Source of the DNA: Thermoplasmata archaeon | GTDB taxonomy: Archaea > Thermoplasmatota > Thermoplasmata > Thermoplasmatales > Thermoplasmataceae | Direction: 5' to 3' | DNA length: 35,482 nucleotides | NCBI GenBank assembly: GCA_021794355.1 | Contig: JAJYRA010000054.1 | Location: forward strand, 1 to 35,482 | Part shown: piece after piece, positions 13,911-23,548 of the stretch | How the letters are laid out: the number at the start of each line of letters is the position of its first letter | Position numbering within the stretch: the first letter of the stretch is position 1 | Notes under the pieces: generated by a model | What the model was told of the DNA's origin: nothing | The model's database searches: none | Seen by the model: the letters and a program-made list of their open reading frames with translations, nothing else | Position numbers and translations under genes: made by a program

Positions 13911-14905
13911 TTTCTTTTCTGGTTTTTCTTCTTGATTTTATAGTAAGTCAGGGGATGGGTCATCCTCTCTTCGTGACACAGGGAATCGTCGTCCCAATAG
14001 CAAAGATGGTTTGATCTCAATGTAACACACTTTGGGGGTGAATATTTTATTCCAGATATTTCTCCTATTATGTGCCTTACCTGATATTCTGTTATTTTTT
14101 TACTGAAGTCCGGTACGGTACCGAATATTTCTATGATGCCCTGTTCACTCATTCCCACGTTGTTTAGAAATGATACCATTGTGAATCTTGCTAGGTGTGG
14201 TAAATTTACTCCCCCTTTCACATCACTGATAAAATGAATAATACATGGTGGAAAGCAGGAGGAATCCACGGAACCAAGTTCCGTGCTTTTGCTCATCTCA
14301 ACAGCCATATTCCTGATTTCCTCTATTTTTTCAGCCTGGCTTCTAAATATTTCCACAGCCCTGGATTTATCAATGATGGAGGTCATTTCCCTGAGGTTAC
14401 TGGCCAGTGTTTCTCTCAACAGTTTTATAACTGCATTCTTCTCAATAAGTATCTCTCCCCTGTCAAAGGATTGAAACACAAGTCTGTATTCCGATCCAGA
14501 TATCCTGGAACAATATTTCGTAAACTCGAAAAGTTGAGCCCTGAAAATCCTGTTTTCCCTGTCATAGCTAACCGTGATATCATGTTTGCCAGCAATCAGC
14601 TCAAGTTCACTATCCTCAACAGACTCCAGATAATTTTCAAAGGATTCCCTGCACGTATTAATGAAACGGTTTGAAAAAACCGGCACATCGATACACTTTA
14701 ATAAAAACTGAATTGCTATGCCCCAGTCATCAAAACTATCCCAGGGTAGGTTTCTGATTTTCATGACCTTTTGTGTAATCTGTTTATGAAGATTATCGAG
14801 AATTCTATTAATGATTTCAAAGTAAAAATCCCCCTTATCTGTAAATTGGTTTACCATCTCGTCCATTTTTTTATATATAACATCATCCTGGAGATATAGG
14901 GCCAT
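13907..14905 (-). CDS. priL: DNA primase large subunit PriL
   Basis: The start is ATG 14905 (332 residues, MALYLQDDVIYKK); a TTG three codons upstream is weaker. The helical N-terminal half is followed by a C-terminal region with four conserved cysteines. One lies in SCFPPCI; the others are in KCVTLRSNHLC and WDDDSLC near residues 293-310. This is the PriL/Pri2 pattern that ligates a 4Fe-4S cluster. With PriS, which is not in the window, it forms the archaeal-eukaryotic primase that starts RNA primers. The gene converges on srp19. The length is within the archaeal range. Confidence 0.88.
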   Translation of the reverse strand: MALYLQDDVIYKKMDEMVNQFTDKGDFYFEIINRILDNLHKQITQKVMKIRNLPWDSFDDWGIAIQFLLKCIDVPVFSNRFINTCRESFENYLESVEDSELELIAGKHDITVSYDRENRIFRAQLFEFTKYCSRISGSEYRLVFQSFDRGEILIEKNAVIKLLRETLASNLREMTSIIDKSRAVEIFRSQAEKIEEIRNMAVEMSKSTELGSVDSSCFPPCIIHFISDVKGGVNLPHLARFTMVSFLNNVGMSEQGIIEIFGTVPDFSKKITEYQVRHIIGEISGIKYSPPKCVTLRSNHLCYWDDDSLCHEERMTHPLTYYKIKKKNQKRN

Positions 14906-14966
14906 GGACACCAAATCAATTTTACAATTTAAGCCTATGGAGAAAACTCATTCCGTTGATAAAATA

Positions 14967-14992
14967 AATGTAAAGGGCAGATCATTTACATT
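14967..14992. promoter_or_regulatory. Inverted repeat upstream of priL
   Basis: AATGTAAA (14967-14974) and TTTACATT (14985-14992) are perfect 8-bp arms around a 10-nt spacer. The site lies between the ggt stop and the priL start, both on the minus strand. It could be an operator for priL or a terminator hairpin after ggt. Confidence 0.4.
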
Positions 14993-15019
14993 GGGAGGAT
15001 ATTAAAGATAAGTGGAATA

Positions 15020-16573
15020 TCAGAGGGGCATTGCAAATCCATCCCCCCTCGGATCAGCTCCTCCAAAAAGAGTTCCATTTTCTCCCATCTTAATAATCTG
15101 GCAATGTCCATGTGCGCTGTTCAAGTAATTGGTCTGGTGGAATCTCTTAAAGTATTTATTGATATCAAAATCGAGTGTTTTTCCGTTTTCGTAAACCAAT
15201 AAGTCTGGGTCCTCATATATATTTGCAGGAATACTCATCCTCGGCAAATCAATTGATTCCTGAGGTGAAAGACCCAAATTTATCAATTCATAGATTTTAT
15301 TCACATGTACCTGAGGTTGTATGTCTCCCCCCATGGTGCCCAGTGCGTATTCAAATTGCCCCTCTCTTTCTATCATGCAGGCGCATAATGTGTGAAAGGT
15401 TCTTTTGGAGGGCTCCAAAAAGTTATGATGATCCGGATCAAGGGAGAAATAGGAACCTCTGTTTTGCATGGAAATTCCTGTTTCAGTGGGGACGCACGCG
15501 GACCCGAAACCTGTATAATTGCTCTGGATCATTGAGATTGAATCACCATTTTCCGTGGCTATGGCAAAATATGTCGTGTCACCATCCTTCCCAGATGCAC
15601 TTTTTCCATTGAGGTCCTCCTCCTTAATTTTGCTGAAAAAAGATTCATCAAGAAAATTTTGTGGCAACGGCATCCTATCCGGATCTCCAATATACTGCCT
15701 TCTAAATTTGTTAGAAATGAGCTGGCTTTTAATGAGTTTTTCTTCCCTTGTAATCCTTTCATCTCCCATGTATTTCAGGGCATTCAGGTTGAAATTCACG
15801 GTAGCTCCCTGGCTGTTTGGGGGTAACTCATAAACAGTTCTATCTTCATAATTTGAACTTATGGGTCTACCAACTACGGCATGGTGATCCCTTAAATCCT
15901 GTGAATCGATAACGATCTCACTGCTTTTAAAGGCCCCCGCCAGTTTATCCGCAAGGTCCCCCCTATAAAATGACTCCAGCCCTTCATCGCTTAAATTCTG
16001 AAATATGTTTGCAAGATCTTCTTGATAGAATATGTCACCCTGCATGGGCGGCATACCATTGTTCGAAAAGGTCTCTATAAAGTTTTTATCACCCGTTCTC
16101 TTGAGTGTGGCTTCAATTGATTTTGCATAGTTATGGGTAACTGGAAAACCTTCTCTAGATATTTTTATGGCATCAGCGAGAAGATCCCTGATTTCGAAGG
16201 ATGCATGCTTTTCCAGTTCTATCCATAATCCAACAAGGCCCGGAACTGTTATGGCAGCCAGGGAACCATGGTAGGGAATGCTTTTCAATCCCCTTTTCTC
16301 ATAAATTTCTGCACCTATATTTCTGGACGACTTTCCGCTACTATTTATGGAAATAACTTTATTATTCTTCCTCAGGAGTGCAAAGCCATCACCACCCAGG
16401 CCACACAGGTTGTTCTGCGTGACAGCAAGAACAGCACTTGTTCCTATGGCGGAATCTGCAATATTTCCACCGCTGTTCAGTATCTTAATCCCGGTCATTG
16501 AAGCCTGAATGCTGGATGTCGAAACTATGCCCTTTCTGGACGTTATATCCGGTCTGGTTCTCACGCCATTCAT
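15020..16573 (-). CDS. ggt: Gamma-glutamyltransferase / gamma-glutamyl hydrolase
   Basis: I chose ATG 16573 (517 residues) because it overlaps the upstream peptidase stop in the ATGA form; a longer frame would run into that gene. The protein is an N-terminal nucleophile hydrolase precursor. D-G-D-T-T-Y-F places the autocatalytic cleavage and nucleophile at T333, and NLCGLGGDGFALL (55-67) and NNLNALKYMGD-like sequence fit GGT. No signal peptide is visible, suggesting a cytoplasmic enzyme. It transfers or hydrolyses gamma-glutamyl groups of peptides. Coupling to an Xaa-Pro peptidase points to peptide and amino-acid salvage, which suits heterotrophs living on protein. Confidence 0.93.
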   Translation of the reverse strand: MNGVRTRPDITSRKGIVSTSSIQASMTGIKILNSGGNIADSAIGTSAVLAVTQNNLCGLGGDGFALLRKNNKVISINSSGKSSRNIGAEIYEKRGLKSIPYHGSLAAITVPGLVGLWIELEKHASFEIRDLLADAIKISREGFPVTHNYAKSIEATLKRTGDKNFIETFSNNGMPPMQGDIFYQEDLANIFQNLSDEGLESFYRGDLADKLAGAFKSSEIVIDSQDLRDHHAVVGRPISSNYEDRTVYELPPNSQGATVNFNLNALKYMGDERITREEKLIKSQLISNKFRRQYIGDPDRMPLPQNFLDESFFSKIKEEDLNGKSASGKDGDTTYFAIATENGDSISMIQSNYTGFGSACVPTETGISMQNRGSYFSLDPDHHNFLEPSKRTFHTLCACMIEREGQFEYALGTMGGDIQPQVHVNKIYELINLGLSPQESIDLPRMSIPANIYEDPDLLVYENGKTLDFDINKYFKRFHQTNYLNSAHGHCQIIKMGENGTLFGGADPRGDGFAMPL

Positions 16574-17649
16574 AATTCCATCAGTTCCTTTGTTGCCCCG
16601 TGGGATATGACTTCGCATCCATTTTTAGTAACCAGCACATCATCCTCTATTCTTACACCAAGTTTTCCCGGAAGATATATTCCAGGTTCGTTGGTTATGG
16701 TCATGTTCTCCTTCAATGGAAAATCAAGAGTGTAGGAAAGAGCGCTGTGATCGTGGACATCTAGCCCTATGCCGTGGCCCAGAGAATGAATAAACCTTCC
16801 CTTGTACTTTGTGGAATCAATGACATTCCTTGCCTTTATGTCCACATCCTTCCCGTTGGCCCCTTCTTTAATTAATTTCATTGATTCTGATTGTGCCTTA
16901 AAAACTATCTCGTAGACTTCCTTCATTTCCTCACTGGCCTTTCCAAAGTTTACAGTTCTTGTAACATCTGAGCAATAACCATTGTAAAGGGCTCCATAAT
17001 CGATCAACACTCCATCACTTTTCTTCAGTTTCCTTACCCCTGGAGAATAGTGTGGCTGTGAAGCATTCTCCCCAAAGGCAACGATTGTTGAAAAAGATGG
17101 GCCATCGGCCCCGTTTTTCATCATTTCATAAACTACCCTGGCGGCAACTTCCTTTTCAGTTACCCCTTCCTTGAGAGATTCATGGACGGGTGAAATGGAA
17201 TCGCTCGCAATTTTTGCAGCCTCCTTCAAATTCTTTATTTCATCCCTATCCTTGATTATTCTGGCTTCTTTAATGGAAACGGAAACGTCTACAAAATCCT
17301 TGTCGGGTATTATTCTTAAAAGATTTTTGTAGTTCTCAAGAGAAAGGGAAGAATAGTTTAATCCCACCATATTGAATTTCTTGAGGGAATCCCTCATCAT
17401 GGATTCATATTCCTGCCTGCCGTGAAATATTTTTACTTCAAGCCCCGTTCTTCGGGCAGTCTCTTCTTCCAGGATTGATGTGTAGATGGTTGCACCTGCA
17501 GGTTCAGCAACAATGAATGAACCCTCAAATACACCACCTGATGCTTTGGTTATATACTGGAAAGTCTTATCCAGAGAATTTTCTCCACCATTAATTATCA
17601 ATATGGCTTCGCTCTCTCTGGCAAAATTAAAAATATCGCTATATCCCAT
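16570..17649 (-). CDS. pepQ: Xaa-Pro aminopeptidase/dipeptidase, M24 family
   Basis: The 359-residue protein has a creatinase-like N-terminal domain and a pita-bread catalytic domain with all five metal ligands. These are D217 in IDYGALYNGY, D228 in CSDVTRTV, H292 in HSLGHGIGLDVHD, E321 in TNEPGIYLPG and E335 in GVRIEDD. It cleaves X-Pro peptide bonds using two Mn or Co ions in the cytoplasm. The stop codon overlaps the ggt ATG (ATGA). A TATA box precedes the ATG by about 25 bp, so the pair begins here. It could be pepP- or pepQ-like; sequence alone does not separate them safely. Confidence 0.93.
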   Translation of the reverse strand: MGYSDIFNFARESEAILIINGGENSLDKTFQYITKASGGVFEGSFIVAEPAGATIYTSILEEETARRTGLEVKIFHGRQEYESMMRDSLKKFNMVGLNYSSLSLENYKNLLRIIPDKDFVDVSVSIKEARIIKDRDEIKNLKEAAKIASDSISPVHESLKEGVTEKEVAARVVYEMMKNGADGPSFSTIVAFGENASQPHYSPGVRKLKKSDGVLIDYGALYNGYCSDVTRTVNFGKASEEMKEVYEIVFKAQSESMKLIKEGANGKDVDIKARNVIDSTKYKGRFIHSLGHGIGLDVHDHSALSYTLDFPLKENMTITNEPGIYLPGKLGVRIEDDVLVTKNGCEVISHGATKELMEL

Positions 17650-17668
17650 ATTCTAACATTATACCCTA

Positions 17669-17679
17669 TTATTTATAAC
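17669..17679 (-). promoter_or_regulatory. TATA box of the pepQ-ggt operon
   Basis: On the minus strand GTTATAAATAA lies 20-30 bp before the ATG at 17649, the expected position for a leaderless archaeal promoter. Confidence 0.6.
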
Positions 17680-17723
17680 TATTCTACAGTATAACGGTGC
17701 CCTGAGAAAAGATCCTTTTCCAA

Positions 17724-17772
17724 TTTTTATAATCACATCCGCACAATCAATCAGAACCCTTTTTTAAATATT
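17724..17772 (+). promoter_or_regulatory. AT-rich promoter region of arcS
   Basis: Two TATA-like elements are present: TTTTTATAAT (17724-17733) about 50-60 bp before the ATG at 17784, and TTTTTAAATATT (17761-17772) only about 12 bp before it. The first would give a leader of about 25 nt; the second seems too close. The choice cannot be settled from sequence. Confidence 0.35.
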
Positions 17773-17783
17773 AGGTATTAACC

Positions 17784-19352
17784 ATGGTGATTAAGTCACA
17801 GTCCTTCTTCGCATATTCAAGAATTGGTTCCTATAATCATGGGGAAAGTTCTTACGATTTCCCATTTATTGTTCCAGTTGGTTCGTTTATTAGAAACAAC
17901 GATGATCTTAGATTCATGGATGAAGAGTGTTCGATAAAAAATGTAAATGTCAGGAATAGGGAAATTAAAATTTTAGAAACTGAAAATTTTTTTATTCCCA
18001 TGACCACGCCATTCTTTCTGAAACGAAGCAAACAGACGGTAAATTTTATCATTGATTTAAAAAAAGAAATTGGATATGAAAAATTGTTATATATCCCAGG
18101 AGTAAGCGATCCCTATCTGATTCCACACTTGTTCTCTCTGGGTGTTGACGCATTTGACACAATTAACGCATCTGTGGAGGGGAGCCACGGAGTATTATAT
18201 ACAATGATGGGAAGATTGAATAATGGAATGGATCATTCCCCGGAGAATGCAGAATTCATCCACAACATTATATTTCTCATCAAAAATGGGGTTGATTCCC
18301 TAACTCTGATGGAGATGGTGGAAAGGTGGAATATCAGTTCAAAGGGCAGGGAAATATTGCGAATACTGGAAGAATCAAGGGGAGGGGATTTTGAGGAGGT
18401 ATATCCAAGAACTACAGGGTCCGTTATTGCTGGAGGACTGGAATCACTGGAGAGGCCCGACATTTTAAGATTTAATTCCTATGTAACAGGAGACTATAAA
18501 AAATCAAACGATCTGGAAACGGTACTCTTTCTTCCATGTGCCGCAAGGAAGCCTTATTCCCAATCCCGATCCCATCAGGCAATTTTTGAAGCACTGGGTT
18601 CTCTCAGGAAACACATTAATGAAGTAATAGTAACTTCACCCATCACCCTGGTACCCAGAGAACTGGAAGAAACCTATCCTCCAGGCTTCTATGATATTCC
18701 CGTAACAGGAAACTGGTTCCTGGAAGAAAAGGAGAACATTGTAAATTCCATAGAAATGTTTATCCAAAATAACCAGTATAAAAACGTAATTTTCTTTCTT
18801 CCAGAAGACATGTCTTTCATAAAGGAAAAATTGAACATAGATCAGAATTTCATCATCTGGAAGAAGGGAGAATCTGGGGAATTTGACACATTGAGAGAAA
18901 CAATATCGGAGATCGTGTCCAGGGAACGGGATGGGCAGAAAAGAGATTTCTTGAAGGAAAAGCTCGTTTCAATCGCTCAATACCAGTTTGGACCCTGGAT
19001 CAAGCCTTTCATATCTGGACTCAGGATAAATAGGATGTTCAACCAGTTCATGCTTGTGGAAGGGAATAAGCCGTATTTTGTCTACAACGAAAGACTTGGG
19101 AAATTGACGATTCACAGGAACGCTGCCCATATATTTGTTGAGCAGAACCGTTTTCTCGTGGAGATTGACAATTTTAAGCCAACTGCAAACATATACTCCA
19201 TGGGAGTGCTGAATTGCACGGAGGATATCAGGCAGGAGGATGAAGTGGTTATTCACCATGGGGGAGAAATAAGGGGAACAGGCATATCGAAGATGAGTCA
19301 CCAGATCATGCTGAAAACAAAGAAAGGTATAGCCGTAAAGGTTAGGAATTAA
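17784..19352 (+). CDS. arcS: Archaeosine synthase ArcS (DUF5591 and PUA domains)
   Basis: The 522-residue protein resembles tRNA-guanine transglycosylase in its N-terminal half but serves as ArcS. The diagnostic motif is PCAARKPYSQSRSH at residues 251-264, where the DUF5591 core begins. A C-terminal PUA RNA-binding domain covers about residues 440-520 (IYSMGVLNCTEDIRQEDEVVI). ArcS adds lysine to preQ0 at position 15 of tRNA on the way to archaeosine, working with a radical SAM partner in many archaea. Neither that partner nor tgtA is visible in this window. The gene is followed 95 bp later by the surface protein operon. Confidence 0.92.
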   Translation: MVIKSQSFFAYSRIGSYNHGESSYDFPFIVPVGSFIRNNDDLRFMDEECSIKNVNVRNREIKILETENFFIPMTTPFFLKRSKQTVNFIIDLKKEIGYEKLLYIPGVSDPYLIPHLFSLGVDAFDTINASVEGSHGVLYTMMGRLNNGMDHSPENAEFIHNIIFLIKNGVDSLTLMEMVERWNISSKGREILRILEESRGGDFEEVYPRTTGSVIAGGLESLERPDILRFNSYVTGDYKKSNDLETVLFLPCAARKPYSQSRSHQAIFEALGSLRKHINEVIVTSPITLVPRELEETYPPGFYDIPVTGNWFLEEKENIVNSIEMFIQNNQYKNVIFFLPEDMSFIKEKLNIDQNFIIWKKGESGEFDTLRETISEIVSRERDGQKRDFLKEKLVSIAQYQFGPWIKPFISGLRINRMFNQFMLVEGNKPYFVYNERLGKLTIHRNAAHIFVEQNRFLVEIDNFKPTANIYSMGVLNCTEDIRQEDEVVIHHGGEIRGTGISKMSHQIMLKTKKGIAVKVRN

Positions 19353-19447
19353 CCTATTTGTGGAAATTATATTTATTCATTAGCTGGCGCAATGTTTTCA
19401 CACTTCGTTCCAAAAGATTAATAATCTTTTCCAGTTTACATACTATA

Positions 19448-22441
19448 ATGCCTGAAATAAACGCCAAATTCATAGCTGTCATAATAGTTGCAGCCGTAAT
19501 TATTGGCACAGGGTTGTCATTTTTCCACGAAACCTATAATGCAAAACCCTATGAAAAAATCAAGATACCTCCACTCTTTTCAAATGAAGAAAGAATGTTT
19601 TCCTTCAGCCAGAAAGGCTCCTCCTTCAGTCCCATCGGGAATAGCTCCATAACGCTGAAGGGTTATGTAACCATCAAAAACGGCGGAGCACTGAATGGAC
19701 CCATTTCCATATATGATTTTCCATGGGTTGTGCATACGAATCTGGTCAACGGATTTTATTCCGTAACTCTTCTTCAATATGGTGCATTCACCATAGGCTA
19801 TAAGGCAAGTGGATATAACACCGGTTTTTCCAAATTCACCATCCTATCAGGGTCCACTCAATGGGCCAATGTCACCGTGACTCGAGCAACTTTCTACACA
19901 ATTAGCGGTGAAACACTGAATCTCTCACACAGCAGTGTTCCCCTTGTAAATCTAAGTTTTCCGTCATTCTTTGGTGTTTACAACGGCTCTTCAAACATTA
20001 ATGCAAAGTATAACGTAACCCTGCAAAATGGGACGTATGTTGCTTTCACAATAAAACAAAATTACTACCAAACTCCAAAGCCTGAATTTTTTAACGTCAC
20101 TGGAAAAGGTATAACTGGCTTGAACTTTTTGATGAACAGAACAAAAAATGCTTCATACTTCGTTTCAGGATATGTTCATAATCAGCTGGGAAATCCGGTG
20201 GGAGGAGTAAAAGTTACATCCTATTCCATCTTGAATGGTACACCTTTCAGTTCCTCGGTCACGGATTCCCACGGTTTATATACTGTACTGGCCCCTCCCG
20301 GATACGATTACCTGGAAACACCCTTCACATCGGCTTATATGCCGGCAAAGACCGGAGGGTTTAAGGTAAATTCAACGGTAACCAACAGAGACATTACCCT
20401 TCAGGCCATTGATCCATTTGTGGCATTTCACTCCACAAAGGTGGAAAACGGTACTAAACCCCTTCCCTCTTTCATGCTTCCGAAAGCCAGGGCATTCCTT
20501 TCAAGAAACCTCACCTCCACGGGATACTCGAAAGGATTCTATAGCTCCGGATCCATTGGTATTCAACTTAAGAATATCTTTTACCCCTCATCACCACAGA
20601 ACAGTAATCTTATGAAAACTTTCACAATAATGGTAATGGGAGATTTCAACGGTTCCATATACTATACTCAATCAATAGTGGGTGGAACAGGTCTCGTATC
20701 AATCCCAATGCATTACCAAGGAAGTTACCCGCTCTTGATTTATGTTCCTGGGTTTAACCTCTCCGATTATAAGTTTAATTATAAGGCCAATAATTCAAGT
20801 GGACCCTTTGCTCACATAAATTTAACTCCATTACCAGGTCAATATTTTACTGTTAACGGTCAGGCATTAAACCTAATCAATTCGGCTCCTCAGCTATACC
20901 CCAATGTAACCCTGTGGGAAAATGGATTACTTGTCAATGAATCAATAGAACAATCAAATAAAGGATTTTTCAGTTTTTACTACTTTTTTGACACCCAGCA
21001 AAAATACAACATTACTTTAACTCTAAACATCTCTCAGGCCGGGTTCAAGAATTATATTCTTTCAAAACAGATAGGTACCAGTACCATAAATAGATTCAGG
21101 AATATCTCCAATATAAAAGCGGAAATGGCTCCACTGTCAACCATTGGGAATGGTTTTAACAATATTTATCTAAATATACCTGGATACAGCAAGCACACCA
21201 TTCAGAATAAACTGCTAAACGGTGTATCCTCAAATAAATATAATTTTGGCAAACAAGAAAACATTTTACAATTAAGTACAAAATCTAACGGCGACCAGTT
21301 TGTTGCATACACGGAATTAAATGGTGTTTTATATTCCAGGGTGGTGAACCCTGTTAATGGTTCCATAACTCTTAATACAACCTTTACAACATTCCTGAAT
21401 ATCACCGTTATAGGACAATTCTCGAAGTCTTTTAACATTGAGTTTACACCTTCATTTAAACCCATCAAATCTGTATCCCTGATCACCAGGAGGACAAGTG
21501 AAGTAAATATTACAATGGTAAATATGTTAAATTACACTGTAGATAAGAGATTCGGAAAGCAATATGGTGTGAACTTTGATCATCAGGTTCCATGGGGAAA
21601 CCTTTTCATAAACAGTTCATCATCTGCCATACCAATGAAAGCCTTAGATCACGGAAATTACCATGCAAACACCTCTGTAATTTTTCAACTGCCTCAGGGC
21701 AATTACAACTTCAGTTTTACCGGCAACTCCTTTGTAACTGGAAATTTGAGATTTACTAAAAATAATATTACGAACACAAGGGAAAATCTAAACATTTCAG
21801 AATATGGATTTGTAATTCCCATTAAGAGTAAGGTATCTCTCACATACACTCTAAAGATTTTAGCCAATGGTAAACAGAACACCATATTTCAGGGTAATTA
21901 TAATTACGTTACCGCTTCCAGTGGAATTGTCCTCGATCTATTTCCGGAGAACGTAAATGGCAATTCCTTAGGTGGAATGTATTATGAGATTAATGTGGAT
22001 AAGAGCTACTTCAATTCCCCAACATTCAGTATTACAAAGAATAAACCATATGATATACAGTATATCAACGTCTCCAGTAAACAGATCACTGCAACATTTG
22101 ACGAAACTGGATCCAGCAGTGCAAACGGGACATATCTATGGAATAATTCTGTAGAACTTGGTTCGCAGTCAGGTATTATTAAGAATATAACTGTTAAAAC
22201 CAACAATGGACAAATATATAATTTGACGAAATATTCCACTCTTGTCATTGATAATAAAAACATAGAAACCCTGAGTGCGAATGGAAAAGAATTTAATTAC
22301 CTCAACTATTCATTCACCAGTGGGGGTCATCTCAATATGCGTATCTATCTTGGGGGGAAGATTTTAACAACTTACACTTTCTTCAATGTTTATTTTGGGA
22401 TATTAAACGTTAATTATACAAATCAAAATGGGGTTGAGTAA
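19448..22441 (+). CDS. Large exported surface protein with carboxypeptidase-regulatory-like repeats
   Basis: The start is ATG 19448 (997 residues); a longer TTG frame from 19358 adds no plausible sequence. One N-terminal helix (FIAVIIVAAVIIGTGLSFF, residues 8-26) anchors or exports it, and the rest is extracellular. It is rich in Asn, Ser, Thr, Gly and N-x-S/T sequons. Several beta-sandwich units resemble carboxypeptidase-regulatory/CnaB folds: ISGETLNL, VSGYVHNQLGNPVGGVKVTS with VTDSHGLYTVLAPPG, and VNGQALNL. There is no C-terminal membrane helix and no enzyme motif. It heads a tight operon with MoxR and DUF58 genes, so its folding or display may depend on them (inference). Confidence 0.85.
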   Translation: MPEINAKFIAVIIVAAVIIGTGLSFFHETYNAKPYEKIKIPPLFSNEERMFSFSQKGSSFSPIGNSSITLKGYVTIKNGGALNGPISIYDFPWVVHTNLVNGFYSVTLLQYGAFTIGYKASGYNTGFSKFTILSGSTQWANVTVTRATFYTISGETLNLSHSSVPLVNLSFPSFFGVYNGSSNINAKYNVTLQNGTYVAFTIKQNYYQTPKPEFFNVTGKGITGLNFLMNRTKNASYFVSGYVHNQLGNPVGGVKVTSYSILNGTPFSSSVTDSHGLYTVLAPPGYDYLETPFTSAYMPAKTGGFKVNSTVTNRDITLQAIDPFVAFHSTKVENGTKPLPSFMLPKARAFLSRNLTSTGYSKGFYSSGSIGIQLKNIFYPSSPQNSNLMKTFTIMVMGDFNGSIYYTQSIVGGTGLVSIPMHYQGSYPLLIYVPGFNLSDYKFNYKANNSSGPFAHINLTPLPGQYFTVNGQALNLINSAPQLYPNVTLWENGLLVNESIEQSNKGFFSFYYFFDTQQKYNITLTLNISQAGFKNYILSKQIGTSTINRFRNISNIKAEMAPLSTIGNGFNNIYLNIPGYSKHTIQNKLLNGVSSNKYNFGKQENILQLSTKSNGDQFVAYTELNGVLYSRVVNPVNGSITLNTTFTTFLNITVIGQFSKSFNIEFTPSFKPIKSVSLITRRTSEVNITMVNMLNYTVDKRFGKQYGVNFDHQVPWGNLFINSSSSAIPMKALDHGNYHANTSVIFQLPQGNYNFSFTGNSFVTGNLRFTKNNITNTRENLNISEYGFVIPIKSKVSLTYTLKILANGKQNTIFQGNYNYVTASSGIVLDLFPENVNGNSLGGMYYEINVDKSYFNSPTFSITKNKPYDIQYINVSSKQITATFDETGSSSANGTYLWNNSVELGSQSGIIKNITVKTNNGQIYNLTKYSTLVIDNKNIETLSANGKEFNYLNYSFTSGGHLNMRIYLGGKILTTYTFFNVYFGILNVNYTNQNGVE

Positions 22442-22443
22442 AA

Positions 22444-23022
22444 ATGGAAAATGAAAATGGGGATCAGGAAGCAATAAAACAGATACAGGATATGTTAAAT
22501 GGAAATCCGAAAACGAAGAAAAAAAGGGGATTTTTTAGTAAGAGAAAGAGGTCGGCCAACGAGGAAACAAAGATACGTGTAAAAACACTGTTGGATATCC
22601 CCCCTCTTGTAAATGCCAGAAGAAATGTTGGAAACAAGGATATGTTCAAGGCAGCGACCGAGGCAAAAAGAGATGTACAGAAAGACATCGAAAGATATTT
22701 CAACATAAATCTGGGCGGAAATCTTCCGAACATGGCAAGGATATACAAAATTCTTAAGGATAGTGACAGTGACTTGACAGAAGATGTGGTTGTTGATTCA
22801 ATTTCACTAGCCCTTGAAACCGCAATGATAGGAACAAAATCCACCGGTGATCAGCAACTTAAGGAAATGGCATTAAAAAAATACGCCACCTTTCTTATGG
22901 AAACCTACTTACCTGCGGCATATTCAGAGGATAATCAGATAGATGGAGAAAAGCTCATTTCCCAGATAACTGATATATACAATTATCTGGATATAAAGAA
23001 ACTCTATTTTGTGGACGAGTAA
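22444..23022 (+). CDS. Soluble hypothetical protein of the MoxR operon
   Basis: Starting 2 bp after the stop of the surface protein, this 192-residue protein is hydrophilic. It has a very basic early segment (KTKKKRGFFSKRKR, residues 23-36) and a helical remainder. It contains no membrane helix and no catalytic motif. The region ENGDQEAIKQIQDMLNG at the N-terminus is acidic, and the C-terminal half (TYLPAAYSEDNQIDGEKLISQITDIYNYLDIKKLYF) could be a helical bundle. The position suggests an adaptor that links the membrane components to the MoxR ATPase. I recognise no family. Confidence 0.8.
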   Translation: MENENGDQEAIKQIQDMLNGNPKTKKKRGFFSKRKRSANEETKIRVKTLLDIPPLVNARRNVGNKDMFKAATEAKRDVQKDIERYFNINLGGNLPNMARIYKILKDSDSDLTEDVVVDSISLALETAMIGTKSTGDQQLKEMALKKYATFLMETYLPAAYSEDNQIDGEKLISQITDIYNYLDIKKLYFVDE

Positions 23023-23028
23023 AATTTT

Positions 23029-23547
23029 ATGCTCTATGTAACTGTGCCCATGCAATCGTTTCCAATTTCCGTTCCGAAATTCACCCTTACAGAATTCTTT
23101 CTTCAACTGGAAGTCAAGCCATACATTGTGTTCATTTTCCTAGTTCCAGTCTTGATGATATTTTTTTATTTCATCATATTGAAGATTAATACTCACAGGA
23201 GGAAAGTGGATAGTGAGCCCACATTAAAACAGGAGAAAGAAGACTTTAAAATACCCGAAGATTATATAAATACGGAGATGTTGTTTGTGCAAAACAGGGA
23301 TTATGATCATTTTGAAACCAATCTGGAGAATAGTTCAAAGAAAATTACTATTCTTTCCAAGGATTTGAACAGAAAGGCCAGAAAGTATAGGAGAATGAAA
23401 TACAGGATAACCTACACCGCCAGTGAGAGAAAAAAACAGAAACTTTCCAAGGCAATGCAGGAGCAATTTAAGGAAGTGATGCAAATATACGCCAGCATAC
23501 AGAAAGTCACAATTGATCTTGACCTAAAGAAAATAGAGGAGGAATAA
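23029..23547 (+). CDS. Single-pass membrane protein with cytoplasmic coiled coil
   Basis: The 172-residue protein has one strong transmembrane helix at about residues 32-52 (FIFLVPVLMIFFYFIILKI). A long charged C-terminal part rich in Lys, Arg and Glu follows (about residues 70-172) and is likely coiled coil. The short N-terminal part would face outside if the basic residues after the helix stay inside. It lies 6 bp after the previous gene and 1 bp before moxR, so it is part of the same operon. It could anchor the ATPase at the membrane; this is an inference from position. Confidence 0.8.
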   Translation: MLYVTVPMQSFPISVPKFTLTEFFLQLEVKPYIVFIFLVPVLMIFFYFIILKINTHRRKVDSEPTLKQEKEDFKIPEDYINTEMLFVQNRDYDHFETNLENSSKKITILSKDLNRKARKYRRMKYRITYTASERKKQKLSKAMQEQFKEVMQIYASIQKVTIDLDLKKIEEE

Positions 23548-23548
23548 A

